DNA from: Mesostigma viride
Taxonomy: Eukaryota > Streptophyta > Mesostigmatophyceae > Mesostigmatales > Mesostigmataceae
Direction of reading: 5' to 3'
DNA length: 64,000 bases
Assembly (NCBI GenBank): GCA_009746045.1
Contig: RPFO01000127.1
Coordinates: 1,749,011 to 1,813,010 of the forward strand
A program made the position numbers and the translations under genes. The notes beneath the pieces are model-generated. The model saw only the letters and a program-made list of their open reading frames with translations. It made no database searches and was not told where the DNA came from. Below, one piece after another: positions 1-11,347 of the stretch; position 1 is the stretch's first letter; each line of letters begins with the position of its first letter.

Positions 1-2758
1 CTCACTCACTCACTCACTCACTCACTCACTCACTCACTCACTCACTCACTCACTCACTCACTCACTCACTCACTCACTCACTCACTCACTCACTCACTCA
101 CTCACTCACTCACTCACTCACTCACTCACTCACTCACTCACTCACTCACTCACTCACTCACTCACTCACTCACTCACTCACTCACTCACTCACTCACTCA
201 CTCACTCACTCACTCACTCACTCACTCACTCACTCACTCACTCACTCACTCACTCACTCACTCACTCACTCACTCACTCACTCACTCACTCACTCACTCA
301 CTCACTCACTCACTCACTCACTCACTCACTCACTCACTCACTCACTCACTCACTCACTCACTCACTCACTCACTCACTCACTCACTCACTCACTCACTCA
401 CTCACTCACTCACTCACTCACTCACTCACTCACTCACTCACTCACTCACTCACTCACTCACTCACTCACTCACTCACTCACTCACTCACTCACTCACTCA
501 CTCACTCACTCACTCACTCACTCACTCACTCACTCACTCACTCACTCACTCACTCACTCACTCACTCACTCACTCACTCACTCACTCACTCACTCACTCA
601 CTCACTCACTCACTCACTCACTCACTCACTCACTCACTCACTCACTCACTCACTCACTCACTCACTCACTCACTCACTCACTCACTCACTCACTCACTCA
701 CTCACTCACTCACTCACTCACTCACTCACTCACTCACTCACTCACTCACTCACTCACTCACTCACTCACTCACTCACTCACTCACTCACTCACTCACTCA
801 CTCACTCACTCACTCACTCACTCACTCACTCACTCACTCACTCACTCACTCACTCACTCACTCACTCACTCACTCACTCACTCACTCACTCACTCACTCA
901 CTCACTCACTCACTCACTCACTCACTCACTCACTCACTCACTCACTCACTCACTCACTCACTCACTCACTCACTCACTCACTCACTCACTCACTCACTCA
1001 CTCACTCACTCACTCACTCACTCACTCACTCACTCACTCACTCACTCACTCACTCACTCACTCACTCACTCACTCACTCACTCACTCACTCACTCACTCA
1101 CTCACTCACTCACTCACTCACTCACTCACTCACTCACTCACTCACTCACTCACTCACTCACTCACTCACTCACTCACTCACTCACTCACTCACTCACTCA
1201 CTCACTCACTCACTCACTCACTCACTCACTCACTCACTCACTCACTCACTCACTCACTCACTCACTCACTCACTCACTCACTCACTCACTCACTCACTCA
1301 CTCACTCACTCACTCACTCACTCACTCACTCACTCACTCACTCACTCACTCACTCACTCACTCACTCACTCACTCACTCACTCACTCACTCACTCACTCA
1401 CTCACTCACTCACTCACTCACTCACTCACTCACTCACTCACTCACTCACTCACTCACTCACTCACTCACTCACTCACTCACTCACTCACTCACTCACTCA
1501 CTCACTCACTCACTCACTCACTCACTCACTCACTCACTCACTCACTCACTCACTCACTCACTCACTCACTCACTCACTCACTCACTCACTCACTCACTCA
1601 CTCACTCACTCACTCACTCACTCACTCACTCACTCACTCACTCACTCACTCACTCACTCACTCACTCACTCACTCACTCACTCACTCACTCACTCACTCA
1701 CTCACTCACTCACTCACTCACTCACTCACTCACTCACTCACTCACTCACTCACTCACTCACTCACTCACTCACTCACTCACTCACTCACTCACTCACTCA
1801 CTCACTCACTCACTCACTCACTCACTCACTCACTCACTCACTCACTCACTCACTCACTCACTCACTCACTCACTCACTCACTCACTCACTCACTCACTCA
1901 CTCACTCACTCACTCACTCACTCACTCACTCACTCACTCACTCACTCACTCACTCACTCACTCACTCACTCACTCACTCACTCACTCACTCACTCACTCA
2001 CTCACTCACTCACTCACTCACTCACTCACTCACTCACTCACTCACTCACTCACTCACTCACTCACTCACTCACTCACTCACTCACTCACTCACTCACTCA
2101 CTCACTCACTCACTCACTCACTCACTCACTCACTCACTCACTCACTCACTCACTCACTCACTCACTCACTCACTCACTCACTCACTCACTCACTCACTCA
2201 CTCACTCACTCACTCACTCACTCACTCACTCACTCACTCACTCACTCACTCACTCACTCACTCACTCACTCACTCACTCACTCACTCACTCACTCACTCA
2301 CTCACTCACTCACTCACTCACTCACTCACTCACTCACTCACTCACTCACTCACTCACTCACTCACTCACTCACTCACTCACTCACTCACTCACTCACTCA
2401 CTCACTCACTCACTCACTCACTCACTCACTCACTCACTCACTCACTCACTCACTCACTCACTCACTCACTCACTCACTCACTCACTCACTCACTCACTCA
2501 CTCACTCACTCACTCACTCACTCACTCACTCACTCACTCACTCACTCACTCACTCACTCACTCACTCACTCACTCACTCACTCACTCACTCACTCACTCA
2601 CTCACTCACTCACTCACTCACTCACTCACTCACTCACTCACTCACTCACTCACTCACTCACTCACTCACTCACTCACTCACTCACTCACTCACTCACTCA
2701 CTCACTCACTCACTCACTCACTCACTCACTCACTCACTCACTCACTCACTCACTCACT
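1..2758. repeat. (CTCA)n tetranucleotide array
   Basis: An uninterrupted CTCA microsatellite of about 690 units fills the left edge and runs off it. I see no substitution in any unit. Such purity over 2.7 kb suggests very recent expansion or consensus smoothing in the assembly. It may lie in an intron, because a possible last exon follows at 2820. Confidence 0.98.
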
Positions 2759-2819
2759 TGCACATGCACCACATGCGCAAGGAGGACACCAAGCGCTGCA
2801 CCAACCACTGTTCAATTAG

Positions 2820-2984
2820 CTGGGCTGTGATGCCAATGGCAAGGGTACGGGGGTGTCCATGTTGGTGCAGGACATGAAGGCTGACAAGTTCAGGCAGAAA
2901 TTGTGCAGGGAGGTGCCACTACCTCCTCGCGATACCGAGATGAGGGCGCGCAAACGCATCAACGCCGTGCCGCCTGTGGAGTAA
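2820..2984 (+). CDS. Possible terminal exon of an unrecognised gene
   Basis: After an acceptor-like TTCAATTAG the frame reads 54 codons to TAA at 2982-2984. The peptide is charged, contains VQDMKADKFRQKLC and ends RARKRINAVPPVE. Codon choice is GC-rich at third positions, like the confirmed exons elsewhere. The pyrimidine tract before the acceptor is poor. A neighbouring frame just upstream (MRKEDTKRCTNH) also looks codon-like, so an exon boundary or frameshift may lie here. I do not recognise a family. The rest of the gene would lie left of the CTCA array. Confidence 0.35.
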   Translation: MGCDANGKGTGVSMLVQDMKADKFRQKLCREVPLPPRDTEMRARKRINAVPPVE

Positions 2985-3350
2985 TTGTCAGCTACAATAC
3001 TTGGCATGCTGTGGGTGTACATGTAAAATGACCTTTCTAGCCCATTCGACAGCTGCCAATATGATTTTCAGCAAGCCCCTCCGTATTATGGAGATTGCGT
3101 GAGCATCCACATGGCCACATGTGCATATTGTCAGCTGTGCCCAGCCAGTGTTTATATCGATGAACTTTTGTGTGTGGCTCCTGGAGGTTGTGTTTTATCA
3201 CTTGTGAATGGTTTTCATGCTTTAATGAGTAATATAATTTGGAGCTGACCATGTATTCCACAATGGCAGTTTCGCATCCATGGGTATATAGTAAGCATTT
3301 GCAGTGGAAACTGGCAGGTATGGCGTTGATAACTCTACCAAATAGAATAT
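2985..3350. other. No gene seen
   Basis: AT-richer non-coding sequence. I see no convincing exon, RNA gene or repeat other than lead-in similarity to the satellite that follows. Confidence 0.5.
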
Positions 3351-3869
3351 GATGGGCCTGAGTTTTTGTGGAATGTCTAAAATAATGATGGCAAAGGTGC
3401 ATGCAAGTTTCCAGCCTCAACAGAGCACATCTTGTATGGAAACTGCAATGAAATGTGTTGAAAATTCCGAAATAGGTGCATTTTTGGTAACATTTGTGAC
3501 CAAACGGACATCAAACAAACCATGATGGGCCAGAATTTTTGTTGAATGTCTAAAATAATGATGGCAAAGGTGCATGCAAGTTTCCAGCCTCAACAGAGCA
3601 CATCTTCTATGGAAACTGCCATGAAATGTGATGAAAAATACGAAAAACGTGCATTTTTTGTAACATTTGTGAGCAAACTGACATCAAATACCATATGATG
3701 GACCTGAATTTTTGTGGGATGTCTAGAATAATGATGTTTGAGATGCCTGCAAGTTTCCAGCCTCAACGGAGCACATCTTGTATGGAAACTGCCATGAAAT
3801 GTGATGAAAAATACGAAAAACGCACATTTTTGCTAGCATTTGGTGGCATTTTGTCACCAAATGCGGTTG
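3351..3869. repeat. 173-bp satellite, three tandem monomers
   Basis: The landmark GATGGGCCTGA recurs at 3351, 3524 and 3697, giving an exact 173-bp period. Monomers share blocks such as GCAAGTTTCCAGCCTCAAC and GAGCACATCTT with scattered substitutions. A weak fourth start is visible near 3867. Confidence 0.9.
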
Positions 3870-4189
3870 GATGACCATCAGATCTTGTGTACAGTCATTA
3901 GTCATGAGTATCAACTTACTTGCAAACAGCCAGGTCAAGAACTCTTCATTTGCATATTAGAAGGTATTTGTTTATATTAAAATCCTGAAAAATGCTAAAA
4001 ATAGACATGCCAAAAATAGGTCAGCTGAGGTCCGGTAGGTCCGGAAAGTTGCAATCCTTCTACTAGTGTCCTGAAGATGCTACCTACCAAGATCTAGCAT
4101 GTTTCGACTATAATTGCGTCGTGCAGGAGTAATAAGGCTATTTTTTGGCACTTTCAGACCGTTGTGGTGTCCTACAAATGCTATCCTAC

Positions 4190-4890
4190 GCTGCCTAATC
4201 TCGTCCGAAATACGAGGCATGCCATGATACAAAGATTCTGATGACGGACGCTCGGAAAAACCTACGGACCTGTCGGAGCATCCTGTAAACCGTGCCGTCT
4301 AGCCTAGCTGCCAGTTTGGGTGGGACGGTCCACGCCTCGGCGCCATACGTGAGCACCGTGAGGACGAGGACCTTGAAGAGCATGCGCTTGCGGTGCTCGC
4401 CCACTGCCCAGGCCCTTCGAGCGCCAGTAGGGTTTGAGCGAACGGAGCTTGGCCCAGGCAAGGCCGATGCGGGTGTCCACATCGTCGGCAGTGTCAGGAA
4501 TTAGCCAACTCCCCAACAGCTTGAAGCGGTCGCGGAACGGGACCTCCGTCCCGTCGAGCAGGCGCGGCAGCGGTGGTGTATTGGAGGCCCCAATCACCAT
4601 CGCCTCAGTTTTGACACTAATCTCCAACCCCACCGCCCGCGCCTCCACCTGGGCCCAGACAGTCCAGCCAGGTCTGAATGTGCTCGGGGCTCTCGATGAG
4701 GGTGGTGTCATCCGCATAAATCAGGTCAGCAAGGCGGTAACCAGGTCTAACCCCGCCGTGCTCTTTCACGTTAAGGATGTCCAAGCCTGGCTCGAACCCC
4801 TTAAGAGCAGTAAAGCGCGCACGTGCCCGGCGCATGACGTGATCCACGACAATAATGAACAGGTATGGGGACAAGACACAACCTCTCTGG
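4190..4890 (-). pseudogene. LINE ORF2 fragment (reverse transcriptase), frameshifted, inverted
   Basis: On the minus strand the frames give, in order, SPYLFIIVVDHVMRRARARF, the RT catalytic motif YADDTTLIE, then EISVKTEAMVIGASNTPPLP, FKLLGSWL and LTYGAEAWTVPPKLAARLDG. These match the second half of a non-LTR retrotransposon RT and the region after it. The parallel copy at 7098-8006 shows the same order. The segments sit in different frames, so the copy is dead. Its 5' end abuts a plus-oriented element tail at 4891-4960, a layout typical of 5' inversion by twin priming. Confidence 0.8.
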
Positions 4891-4900
4891 GCGATGTGCT

Positions 4901-4925
4901 ACATATACTCCCAACGGAGTTATGT
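4901..4925 (+). mobile_element. LINE-like 3' terminal hairpin, copy 1
   Basis: Left arm ACATA, bulged T, ACTCC; loop CAAC; right arm GGAGT then TATGT. A TTAATTAA-rich tail follows immediately (4930-4948). The same structure ends other elements at 5942, 7008, 8381, 42291 and 46501. Confidence 0.75.
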
Positions 4926-4979
4926 TCCTAATTAATTATTTAATTAATGCCCGCGTTCACGTGTCTATTAATTAATTAA

Positions 4980-5930
4980 TGACCGCGTTTACGTGTGTGG
5001 CTTACGCGCGCGCAAACAGCCTACTATGCCATATCATACAATGAGGCAATATTATTGACCACAATTGACTGCATGCCAAACATGCTGGAATACAAATATG
5101 ACGCCACCTTGCACTCACTCACCGGTATCCCGCCAAGAAATGCCACAAAATGTGCAATATAATGGCTAAAACACCTCCTTGAGCAGGCATGGAAAGCTGT
5201 TCCGATTACCACTAATGTATCCACCATGAGACATGAATAAATGTACGAGTTTCCATGCAAATAACACGGAAACGAATTGCCGTACCTGCCTCGATCATGA
5301 CCTGGCCGGGTTCCGCTGGCCGATATCCTCATATGTCACGGATACTAATGCTAGTGGCAGAGGCGGCCTTAGCCGCTGTATCGATGCATCCATCATCATT
5401 ACCATGTTGATTATCTATGCAAAGATGACGTCTAACGCGTCGACATTCCCAGCAGATGCTGCAGCGGGTCACTTCCGTAAAACAATGGAAGGCCCAGGCA
5501 AATGAACTTACCACGGCCGGCTTTATTTCCTACCCAGGCGCGCGAGACAGCCAGCCAGCCATGGATGGCTTGACTGCGGATTGCGCCGGCCTGAACGATA
5601 TCATTTCAGAAATGACGGGAAATGGCCGCAGATCGAAGCCGCTTAGGATGTTTTCACGGTTTCCTTGTTTGAACACAACATTTCCTCCCTCTCTTTTGCT
5701 TGGACTGCTATGCAGAACAAGCAGAGCTAGCTAGGTGGAAGACCATTGTCCAGGCTAGCACATGCCAGCCCCTGTACGTGGGCATGCAAGCCCCCCCCCA
5801 GGAGGAAGGGGCGCTTTGCCGAGTAGTTAGGATTTCGATCTAGCTAGAGTAGTTAGGATTTTCTAGATTAGCTTAGAGTTAGCTTAGCTAGGTTCCGCGG
5901 CTTCGCTCACCTCCATTCATCAGCAGAGGA
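4980..5930. other. No gene seen
   Basis: A second AT-rich element tail (CACGTG then TATTAATTAATTAAT, 4957-4980) is followed by about 900 bp of mixed sequence. Short ORFs on both strands lack family similarity or clear splice borders. Confidence 0.45.
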
Positions 5931-5941
5931 ATGTACGTGCT

Positions 5942-5966
5942 ACATGATCTCCCAACGGGGTCATGT
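5942..5966 (+). mobile_element. LINE-like 3' terminal hairpin, copy 2 (compensatory change)
   Basis: Left arm ACATGA, bulged T, CTCC; loop CAAC; right arm GGGG then TCATGT, followed by an AATTTAATTTAA tail. Relative to copy 1 the fifth pair from the base is G-C instead of A-T, so pairing is kept. Confidence 0.65.
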
Positions 5967-5984
5967 TATAATTTAATTTAATTT

Positions 5985-7060
5985 TTAATGACTGTAGTGC
6001 ATGGCTAACACTCTGCTGCGAAGCCATGCCCTAGCCTTTGTATAGCCATGATGATCTTCCCCCCTATGTGTGCGCCTTTAGGTAGGTGCTAGAATACATA
6101 CATGTGCGCAGGTGCACTTTGTGCACCCAGAGCAGGTGTAGTTTACACCCTACCCTTGTGCACAGGAAGTTATAGCCCAGAGTTTATTAAAAGCCATATG
6201 CCCCTTTTTTTTCCGAGAAGCTTATGCGTGCGTTTGAGAGAGAAATCCTTGGTCGCATGGGCCTTACTGGTGAGATCGACCTGGTCGCCCACCGCCTTCC
6301 CCGCGCGCGGGGTAAGGCAGGGGCGCCCCCGCTCCTTCTCACCTTTAAGACCCCGGCGGACAAGATTTCTTTTCTCAGACGCCGCAAGCGGCTCGAGAAG
6401 ACTCTCTTCACCATTGACGACGACTTGACCCTGGCGCAGCAACAACGGCGACGGGAGCTATGGCCGACCTACCTCCAGCTCCGGTAGACCAAGGCGGGGC
6501 AGCCGGTGTACTGGAAGGGGGCGGCCATCTACGTCGGCCACAAGCCCTGGCAGGCGACCCCCGCGGCCCCCGCGACTCCAGACGCCCCAGCTTAGGGGAA
6601 TACAGCAGTAGTAGTGTAGAATAGATAGACCGTGGCCATGTACATGTACGCCTCCTACAGGCACTATACCAGCTGAGCCCCGAGCATTATTTAAACATGT
6701 ACATGATCAGAATGTACATGTGTGCCTATGATGAGCCACACTCCAGATGATGCCTAGTTATGCTGTGCCCATGCAGAGAGCTGCTCTCTGCTGAGATGCC
6801 ACGCTCTAGTTTTTGTATAGCCATGATGATCTTCCCCGGCCCTCACAGGCATGCTCCCCCCTTACCCGGGGCATAGCGTGATAGACCATGATGGTGCAGG
6901 TGCCCTGGTGCACCTAGAGCAGCTAGGGGTAGCTTACATTCCCACCCTTGCGTGAAGTAGCCTAGAATGTATTAAAAGCCATATGCCCCTTCTCAGGGCT
7001 ATGTGCTACATCTACTCCCAACGGAGTGATGTACTGATAATTAATATGCCCCTTCTCAGG
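5985..7060 (+). mobile_element. 5'-truncated ORF1-only LINE-like element
   Basis: 5985-6205 matches the 3' UTR of the longer element at 40.5-42.3 kb (shared ATAGCCATGATGATCTTCCC). At about 6211 it joins a C-terminal ORF1 fragment that reads through FEREILGRMGLTGEIDLVAH and KISFLRRRKRLEKTLF. The fragment stops early at 6485-6487, where the intact copy has CAG. Homology continues to 6594, then through the 3' UTR to a terminal hairpin at 7008-7032. This is a non-functional, nested insertion. Confidence 0.75.
7008..7032 (+). mobile_element. LINE-like 3' terminal hairpin, copy 3 (compensatory change)
   Basis: Left arm ACATC, bulged T, ACTCC; loop CAAC; right arm GGAGT then GATGT. The fifth stem pair is C-G here, A-T in copies 1 and 5, and G-C in copy 2. 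Confidence 0.75.
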
Positions 7061-7097
7061 GATATTCTGATTTGGCACGCCGCAAAGGTGAAAATCC

Positions 7098-8006
7098 CTC
7101 ATTTATGCCGACGACATCACGCTCATCGAGAAGCCGGAGTCTGCCCAACTTTGGCTGGACTGCCTGGCGCTCGAGGCTCGGGCGGTTGGTCTAGAAATCA
7201 GCCCCAAAACGGAGGCCCTGGCCCTCGGCATGGCAGGGCCCCCACCCACACTCCGCCTCTTAGACGATGCGGAGGTCAACTACCCTCCTTCAGGCCGCTT
7301 CAAGCTGCTCGGCAGTTGGCTTCCCGACTGCGAGGACGACATGACGACACGGATCGGCATGGCGTGGGCGCACCTCCATGACCACCGCCGCTGGTGGAGC
7401 AACCCCGCCCTACCCCGGATCGTCAAGCGTGACCTCTTCAAGGTCGTCATTCTGACGATCCTGACCTACGGCGCCGAGACGTGGGCACTGACGCAGGAGC
7501 TGGAGCAACGACTCGACGGCGCCGTCACCAAGATGCTGCGCCAGGCCCTTAACATCCCCTTCGGTTTGCACATTAGTAATGAGGATTTGTACGCTGATTT
7601 GCCCTATGTTTCCCACATTATTAGGCACAGGCGCCTGGGCCTAGCCGGGCACCTGGCCCGCACAGATCAGGTAGATACATCAGATAGACTAGCTGGCACC
7701 AAGCCCGCCCAGCCTGGGCGATATGTCCTCACCTGGCGTGCCCCCGGCCGCGCGCGGCAGGGCCGCCACCCGTGGACTTTTCGTGATAGACTCGGCATGG
7801 ACATGTGCTACACTAGACGCGACGGGCTCACCCCCGGGCAGCCTCCTGGTTTGTCTGTAATACGGAGGCAGATGGTGCGCAAGGATAGATGGCAAGTAGT
7901 GATGAAGGAGACCACCCCCAAGCCTGTGGGGGCTCCGCGTGTGACCAAGTATGGCATTCATAGCGATTCGGGCCGCGGTGCCCACACCCCTGTAACTAGG
8001 ACCTAG
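7098..8006 (+). pseudogene. LINE ORF2 3' fragment (RT catalytic motif to C-terminus)
   Basis: A single open frame starts inside the RT domain with LIYADDITLIEKPESAQLWL. It continues through EISPKTEALALG, FKLLGSWLPDCEDDMTTRIG, the typical LINE block LTILTYGAETWALTQELEQR, and a C-terminal region with RHRRLGLAGHLARTDQ, ending with TAG at 8004-8006. The catalytic YADD is present but everything N-terminal (endonuclease, RT fingers) is missing, so this is a 5'-truncated insertion. Upstream 7044-7060 repeats the ATGCCCCTTCTCAGGG tail block of the neighbouring element. Encoded activity would have been target-primed reverse transcription; this copy is inactive. Confidence 0.85.
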
Positions 8007-8039
8007 ATAGCTTATACCATCCATTCCATCCCATGTTCC

Positions 8040-8116
8040 CCTCCCACTGAGGACTTATGCTCACGTGACGCAGTCACGTGTCTATTGATTAATTTATTGT
8101 GTTAATTAATTAAAGG
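8040..8116 (+). mobile_element. 3' end of the ORF2 LINE: perfect hairpin and AT tail
   Basis: CACGTGAC, loop GCA, GTCACGTG at 8062-8080 form a perfect 8-bp stem about 55 bp after the ORF2 stop, followed by ATTGATTAATTTATTG and TTAATTAATTAAA. Similar remnants lie at 4957 and 40053 (ACGTGAC, ACA, GTCACGT). This is a second terminal hairpin type, distinct from the CAAC-loop type. Confidence 0.6.
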
Positions 8117-8149
8117 TGAAAACCATTTGCGTTCAGTGCCGGTCCGCGG

Positions 8150-8330
8150 AAAACGCGGAAAACGCGATCTGCAAATGAATCCGACCGGAATCGAACTGGC
8201 GACCTCTCGCACCAACTTTCGCTGACTATAGGACGGACGTCTCCGGATCCTAGGGCATCGTTAACTTACACCTATAGTCATCCGCAAAAGTTCTCCTTTC
8301 CGGGGAGTGATGCAAGCCTTTCGGTTTTGG
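8150..8330 (-). mobile_element. tRNA-derived SINE-like repeat, copy 1
   Basis: Read on the minus strand it carries a Pol III B-box-like GTTCGATTC within GAGAGGTCGCCAGTTCGATT. Upstream blocks (CTATAGTCAGCGAAA, GATGCCCTAGGATC) align with copies at 15935 (minus) and 35620 (plus). The T-arm does not pair well, so I read it as a tRNA-derived retroposon rather than a tRNA gene. Confidence 0.6.
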
Positions 8331-8380
8331 TACTAGATAAATCATTCGAGATCTGTGTGTGTAGGAGTACAGGGATATGT

Positions 8381-8405
8381 ACATATACTCCAAACAGAGT
8401 TATGT
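8381..8405 (+). mobile_element. LINE-like 3' terminal hairpin, copy 4 (degenerate)
   Basis: Same arms as copy 1, but the loop region reads CAAACA, so the stem is two pairs shorter. A CAATTCAATTCGATTCAA tail follows. Confidence 0.55.
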
Positions 8406-8529
8406 TCCAATTCAATTCGATTCAACTCAATGGCTAACATGCACGTACAGGTGTACAGCACCTCTAGGTCAGCTAGACACTCAAGACCGATCAACTGACT
8501 AGTGCACGTAATTGCACGTAATTGCACAA

Positions 8530-9085
8530 CACGTGAGAAATAATATTATAAATAATACAGTGGGTGGCGCTCTGTTATTTCCCTACCGCAAATATGGCCG
8601 TGATGGATCACCGGTGAGCACAGGCCTGACGCAACTGCAAAACTCTTGTCAATGACAATTTCGGCAAACGAAACAGTTGCGTACTCTACATTCGGGATGG
8701 CAATCAAGGTTTATACAGGGGCGTGACACCTGAAACTAGTGGAGTCTACTAAGACAATAAGCGCACATGGCCGTTATTCTGTACCAGACCTAGGTGGACT
8801 TGGGTGCATGCGGCAGCAACAGAACCTTCAGGCTTTGGAGGAAACATCAGAGGAACAGATGCCATGGATGAGTTGCCGCAGAACGTGTGCACACCCTGCG
8901 GCACCCTGCTTCAACCCAGTTGTCTCACTCAACAAGTCTGCGCCATTGTAGGTGCAGAAAGGGATAGCTACTATTAAACATGGAAAAGCAACATAAAAGC
9001 GGGACCAGAAATGCTACACATAAATAGTGTACACTATATGCCCTTAAAAGCACGTGTCATCGAAGTCCAGAGCCACCCGACTGCT
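8530..9085. other. Intergenic, 3' flank of the GT29 gene
   Basis: No convincing exon or repeat. The GT29 stop codon is at its right edge on the minus strand, so the transcript's 3' UTR and polyadenylation site should lie here. Confidence 0.5.
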
Positions 9086-11347
9086 TCAAGGAGGGTGGCT
9101 GACAGACCTAGTTTGCCGCCCGAGCTGCTGCAACAGCGCCAGCTGGGACCGGCTCAGGTGCCCACCATTCTCCATCCGTCGAGCGACCGACGTGCTGACT
9201 TGGCTAAACGCCGTGGGGGCCATGCCCCCCGCTACTTCCCCACTGGCCTTGTCCAACCGCCCGCTGACATGCGCGGGGCTCGCCGCCGCCCTCTTCACCC
9301 AAGGGACCTCCGAAATGCCTGTATGCATCTGGTGCGGGGCGTTGCTGGGTGTGGGCGTCGGCGCAAGGGCCGGAGCGGGCACCGGCGCAGCAGCATGACC
9401 CGCCGCAGCAAGCCCCCGAAAAGCCTCACTCACGCGAGCTAGCGCGCTCGCTTGCTTCTCCGTGAAAACACGCGCGTTGTCCATGGCGGCCGCAAAGCTG
9501 TCCAGCGACCGCTCCCCGTTCCCGTACAGCACCTGCCGCACCTGCAGCATGCGCAGCTGCTCCGCGTTATGACCACTGGCGGCCGGCGTGTGCAGAGCAC
9601 TGGCCGGCACGATCCCTCCGTCGTGACCCCGTGGCCACCGGGGGGCATAAAGTGCGCTCATCGCGGCAGACATGTGTGTGGGGATCGGTCTCTGGGGGGG
9701 TTTGGGTGGTGGCGGCGGCGGCGGCGGTGGCGGGTGCTGGCTGCTAGGCTGCAGGAGACCCAGCAGCGCATTGATCTGCTCCTGTGGAGGGTGCTCCGCT
9801 TCATCTGAGGAGGAATCTGGCGACGATGCTGCGTCGCTGGCGTCCATCACCACGGCCTCCTCCTGAGCCCTCGCGGCCTCCTTGTGGGACCGCAGGCCGA
9901 GCTCGTCGATGAACGCCCACTCCCGCTCAAACGAGTGCTCCAGGTGGCCCGTCATGTTCTGCACTTTCTTGAGGTAGTAGTGCGTGTAATGCGCGCGCGA
10001 GATGTGGGGGGACGAGAAACCGTACACGGTCACCCTCTCGCACAGCATCATGCCGAGCATGATGGCGATCATCCCCGTTGACGGCCACTGCTGGTGCCTC
10101 TCCTGCATCCATGAGTTCCGCACCGCCCGCACGATGTACGGGTGGATGAGCACAAAGGGGCCGCCCTCGATGGGAACCATGGGCACCGCTTGGAAGAATC
10201 GATCCTTGAAGCCGTTAGGAGGTTTGTACAGATCCCCCCGTTTCTCCTTGACCATCGCGGTGGCTAGCCAGTTCACGTCGAGCGGCTTGAAAGCAACCAT
10301 TGCGTATAAATCCGCTTTAACGGGCAATGACTGCGAGGAAGCCGACGCCCTCGACTCTCCCGCCCAATCACTAGAACTGGATTGCGACTCCCCATTCCCA
10401 TCACCCCCACCATTGCTGGGCTCATGACCCCCGTCATCACCATCGCCTGTGCTGTGACTGCCGGCATCCTGGACCGCGCCACGTGGCAGCGGCTGGCTTG
10501 CCCGGTCGGCTCCCGGCGCGTATGCCTCTGGGTAGAATACCCGGATCGTTGTGCGGGTGCCCACGTCCTCCTCGTACCCTGCAACAGGGGCCACATTGAG
10601 CCGTATCACGAGATCGTGATCGTCGATTTCGGCACCCTGGCGGAGACCCAGGATCGTGCCCCCGCTACCCACCACCGCGCATGACCGCCTGCACGGGGCG
10701 GGGAAGGTGCGGCGGAAACGATCCGGCACGCCCCCCTGCTGCGCGACTTTGGTCAGGTCGCTCGAGTGCACGTTGACCGTCCCTGTGGGAAGAGCTTCAC
10801 GGAAGTCAGCGCCACGGTTGACAGAGTCAAGAAACGGGTACCGGCACTGTGAGTAGCGCTTTAAATAGGACGGGAAGAGGCGGTGGGAGAGTCCCGTGGG
10901 GGGGTCATGCAGCGAGGGTGGGGGCGGGGATGGCGCACCCCTACCGTTCGCGCCAATTGCGTTCGCCACCTCTCCATCACCAGCGGCATTGGTCGCTGCC
11001 GCGGCGAAGGATGTGCCAGCGGTTTGGACCACGTTGGCGCTGCTGGTTGCTGGCTCTTTGAGGCAGATGCAGTTTTGATAGTCCCATTCCGGCTCGCGCA
11101 GGTAGTTTGAGATGGACCCTGGAAGGGTCTGCCCGATGGGTGGGTGGTGCTTGATGGTCCCACGCAGGTTGGTGGCGTCGCGAGTGGGCAGGGGGTTCTT
11201 GAGCGTGGGATGGTTGTCGTACTGCAGCGTGGCAGAAAAGAATTCATCCAATACACGCACGGAGCAGGCAAGTGGCTCGTTAAGTAATGTCCTAAGTAGG
11301 TCTTGGTGCATTGTGATGTATGCACGGTTGAGCGAGTCTACGGCTAG
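9086..11347 (-). CDS. GT29 exon 2 (catalytic domain and tail)
   Basis: Open from acceptor CAACGGCAG to TGA. All four sialylmotifs are here. The frame stays open a little upstream of the internal ATG at 11311, which favours a spliced start over initiation at that Met. The alternative 741-residue model starting at 11311 would lack any membrane or signal segment. Confidence 0.85.
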   Translation of the reverse strand, partial: LAVDSLNRAYITMHQDLLRTLLNEPLACSVRVLDEFFSATLQYDNHPTLKNPLPTRDATNLRGTIKHHPPIGQTLPGSISNYLREPEWDYQNCICLKEPATSSANVVQTAGTSFAAAATNAAGDGEVANAIGANGRGAPSPPPPSLHDPPTGLSHRLFPSYLKRYSQCRYPFLDSVNRGADFREALPTGTVNVHSSDLTKVAQQGGVPDRFRRTFPAPCRRSCAVVGSGGTILGLRQGAEIDDHDLVIRLNVAPVAGYEEDVGTRTTIRVFYPEAYAPGADRASQPLPRGAVQDAGSHSTGDGDDGGHEPSNGGGDGNGESQSSSSDWAGESRASASSQSLPVKADLYAMVAFKPLDVNWLATAMVKEKRGDLYKPPNGFKDRFFQAVPMVPIEGGPFVLIHPYIVRAVRNSWMQERHQQWPSTGMIAIMLGMMLCERVTVYGFSSPHISRAHYTHYYLKKVQNMTGHLEHSFEREWAFIDELGLRSHKEAARAQEEAVVMDASDAASSPDSSSDEAEHPPQEQINALLGLLQPSSQHPPPPPPPPPPKPPQRPIPTHMSAAMSALYAPRWPRGHDGGIVPASALHTPAASGHNAEQLRMLQVRQVLYGNGERSLDSFAAAMDNARVFTEKQASALARVSEAFRGLAAAGHAAAPVPAPALAPTPTPSNAPHQMHTGISEVPWVKRAAASPAHVSGRLDKASGEVAGGMAPTAFSQVSTSVARRMENGGHLSRSQLALLQQLGRQTRSVSHPP

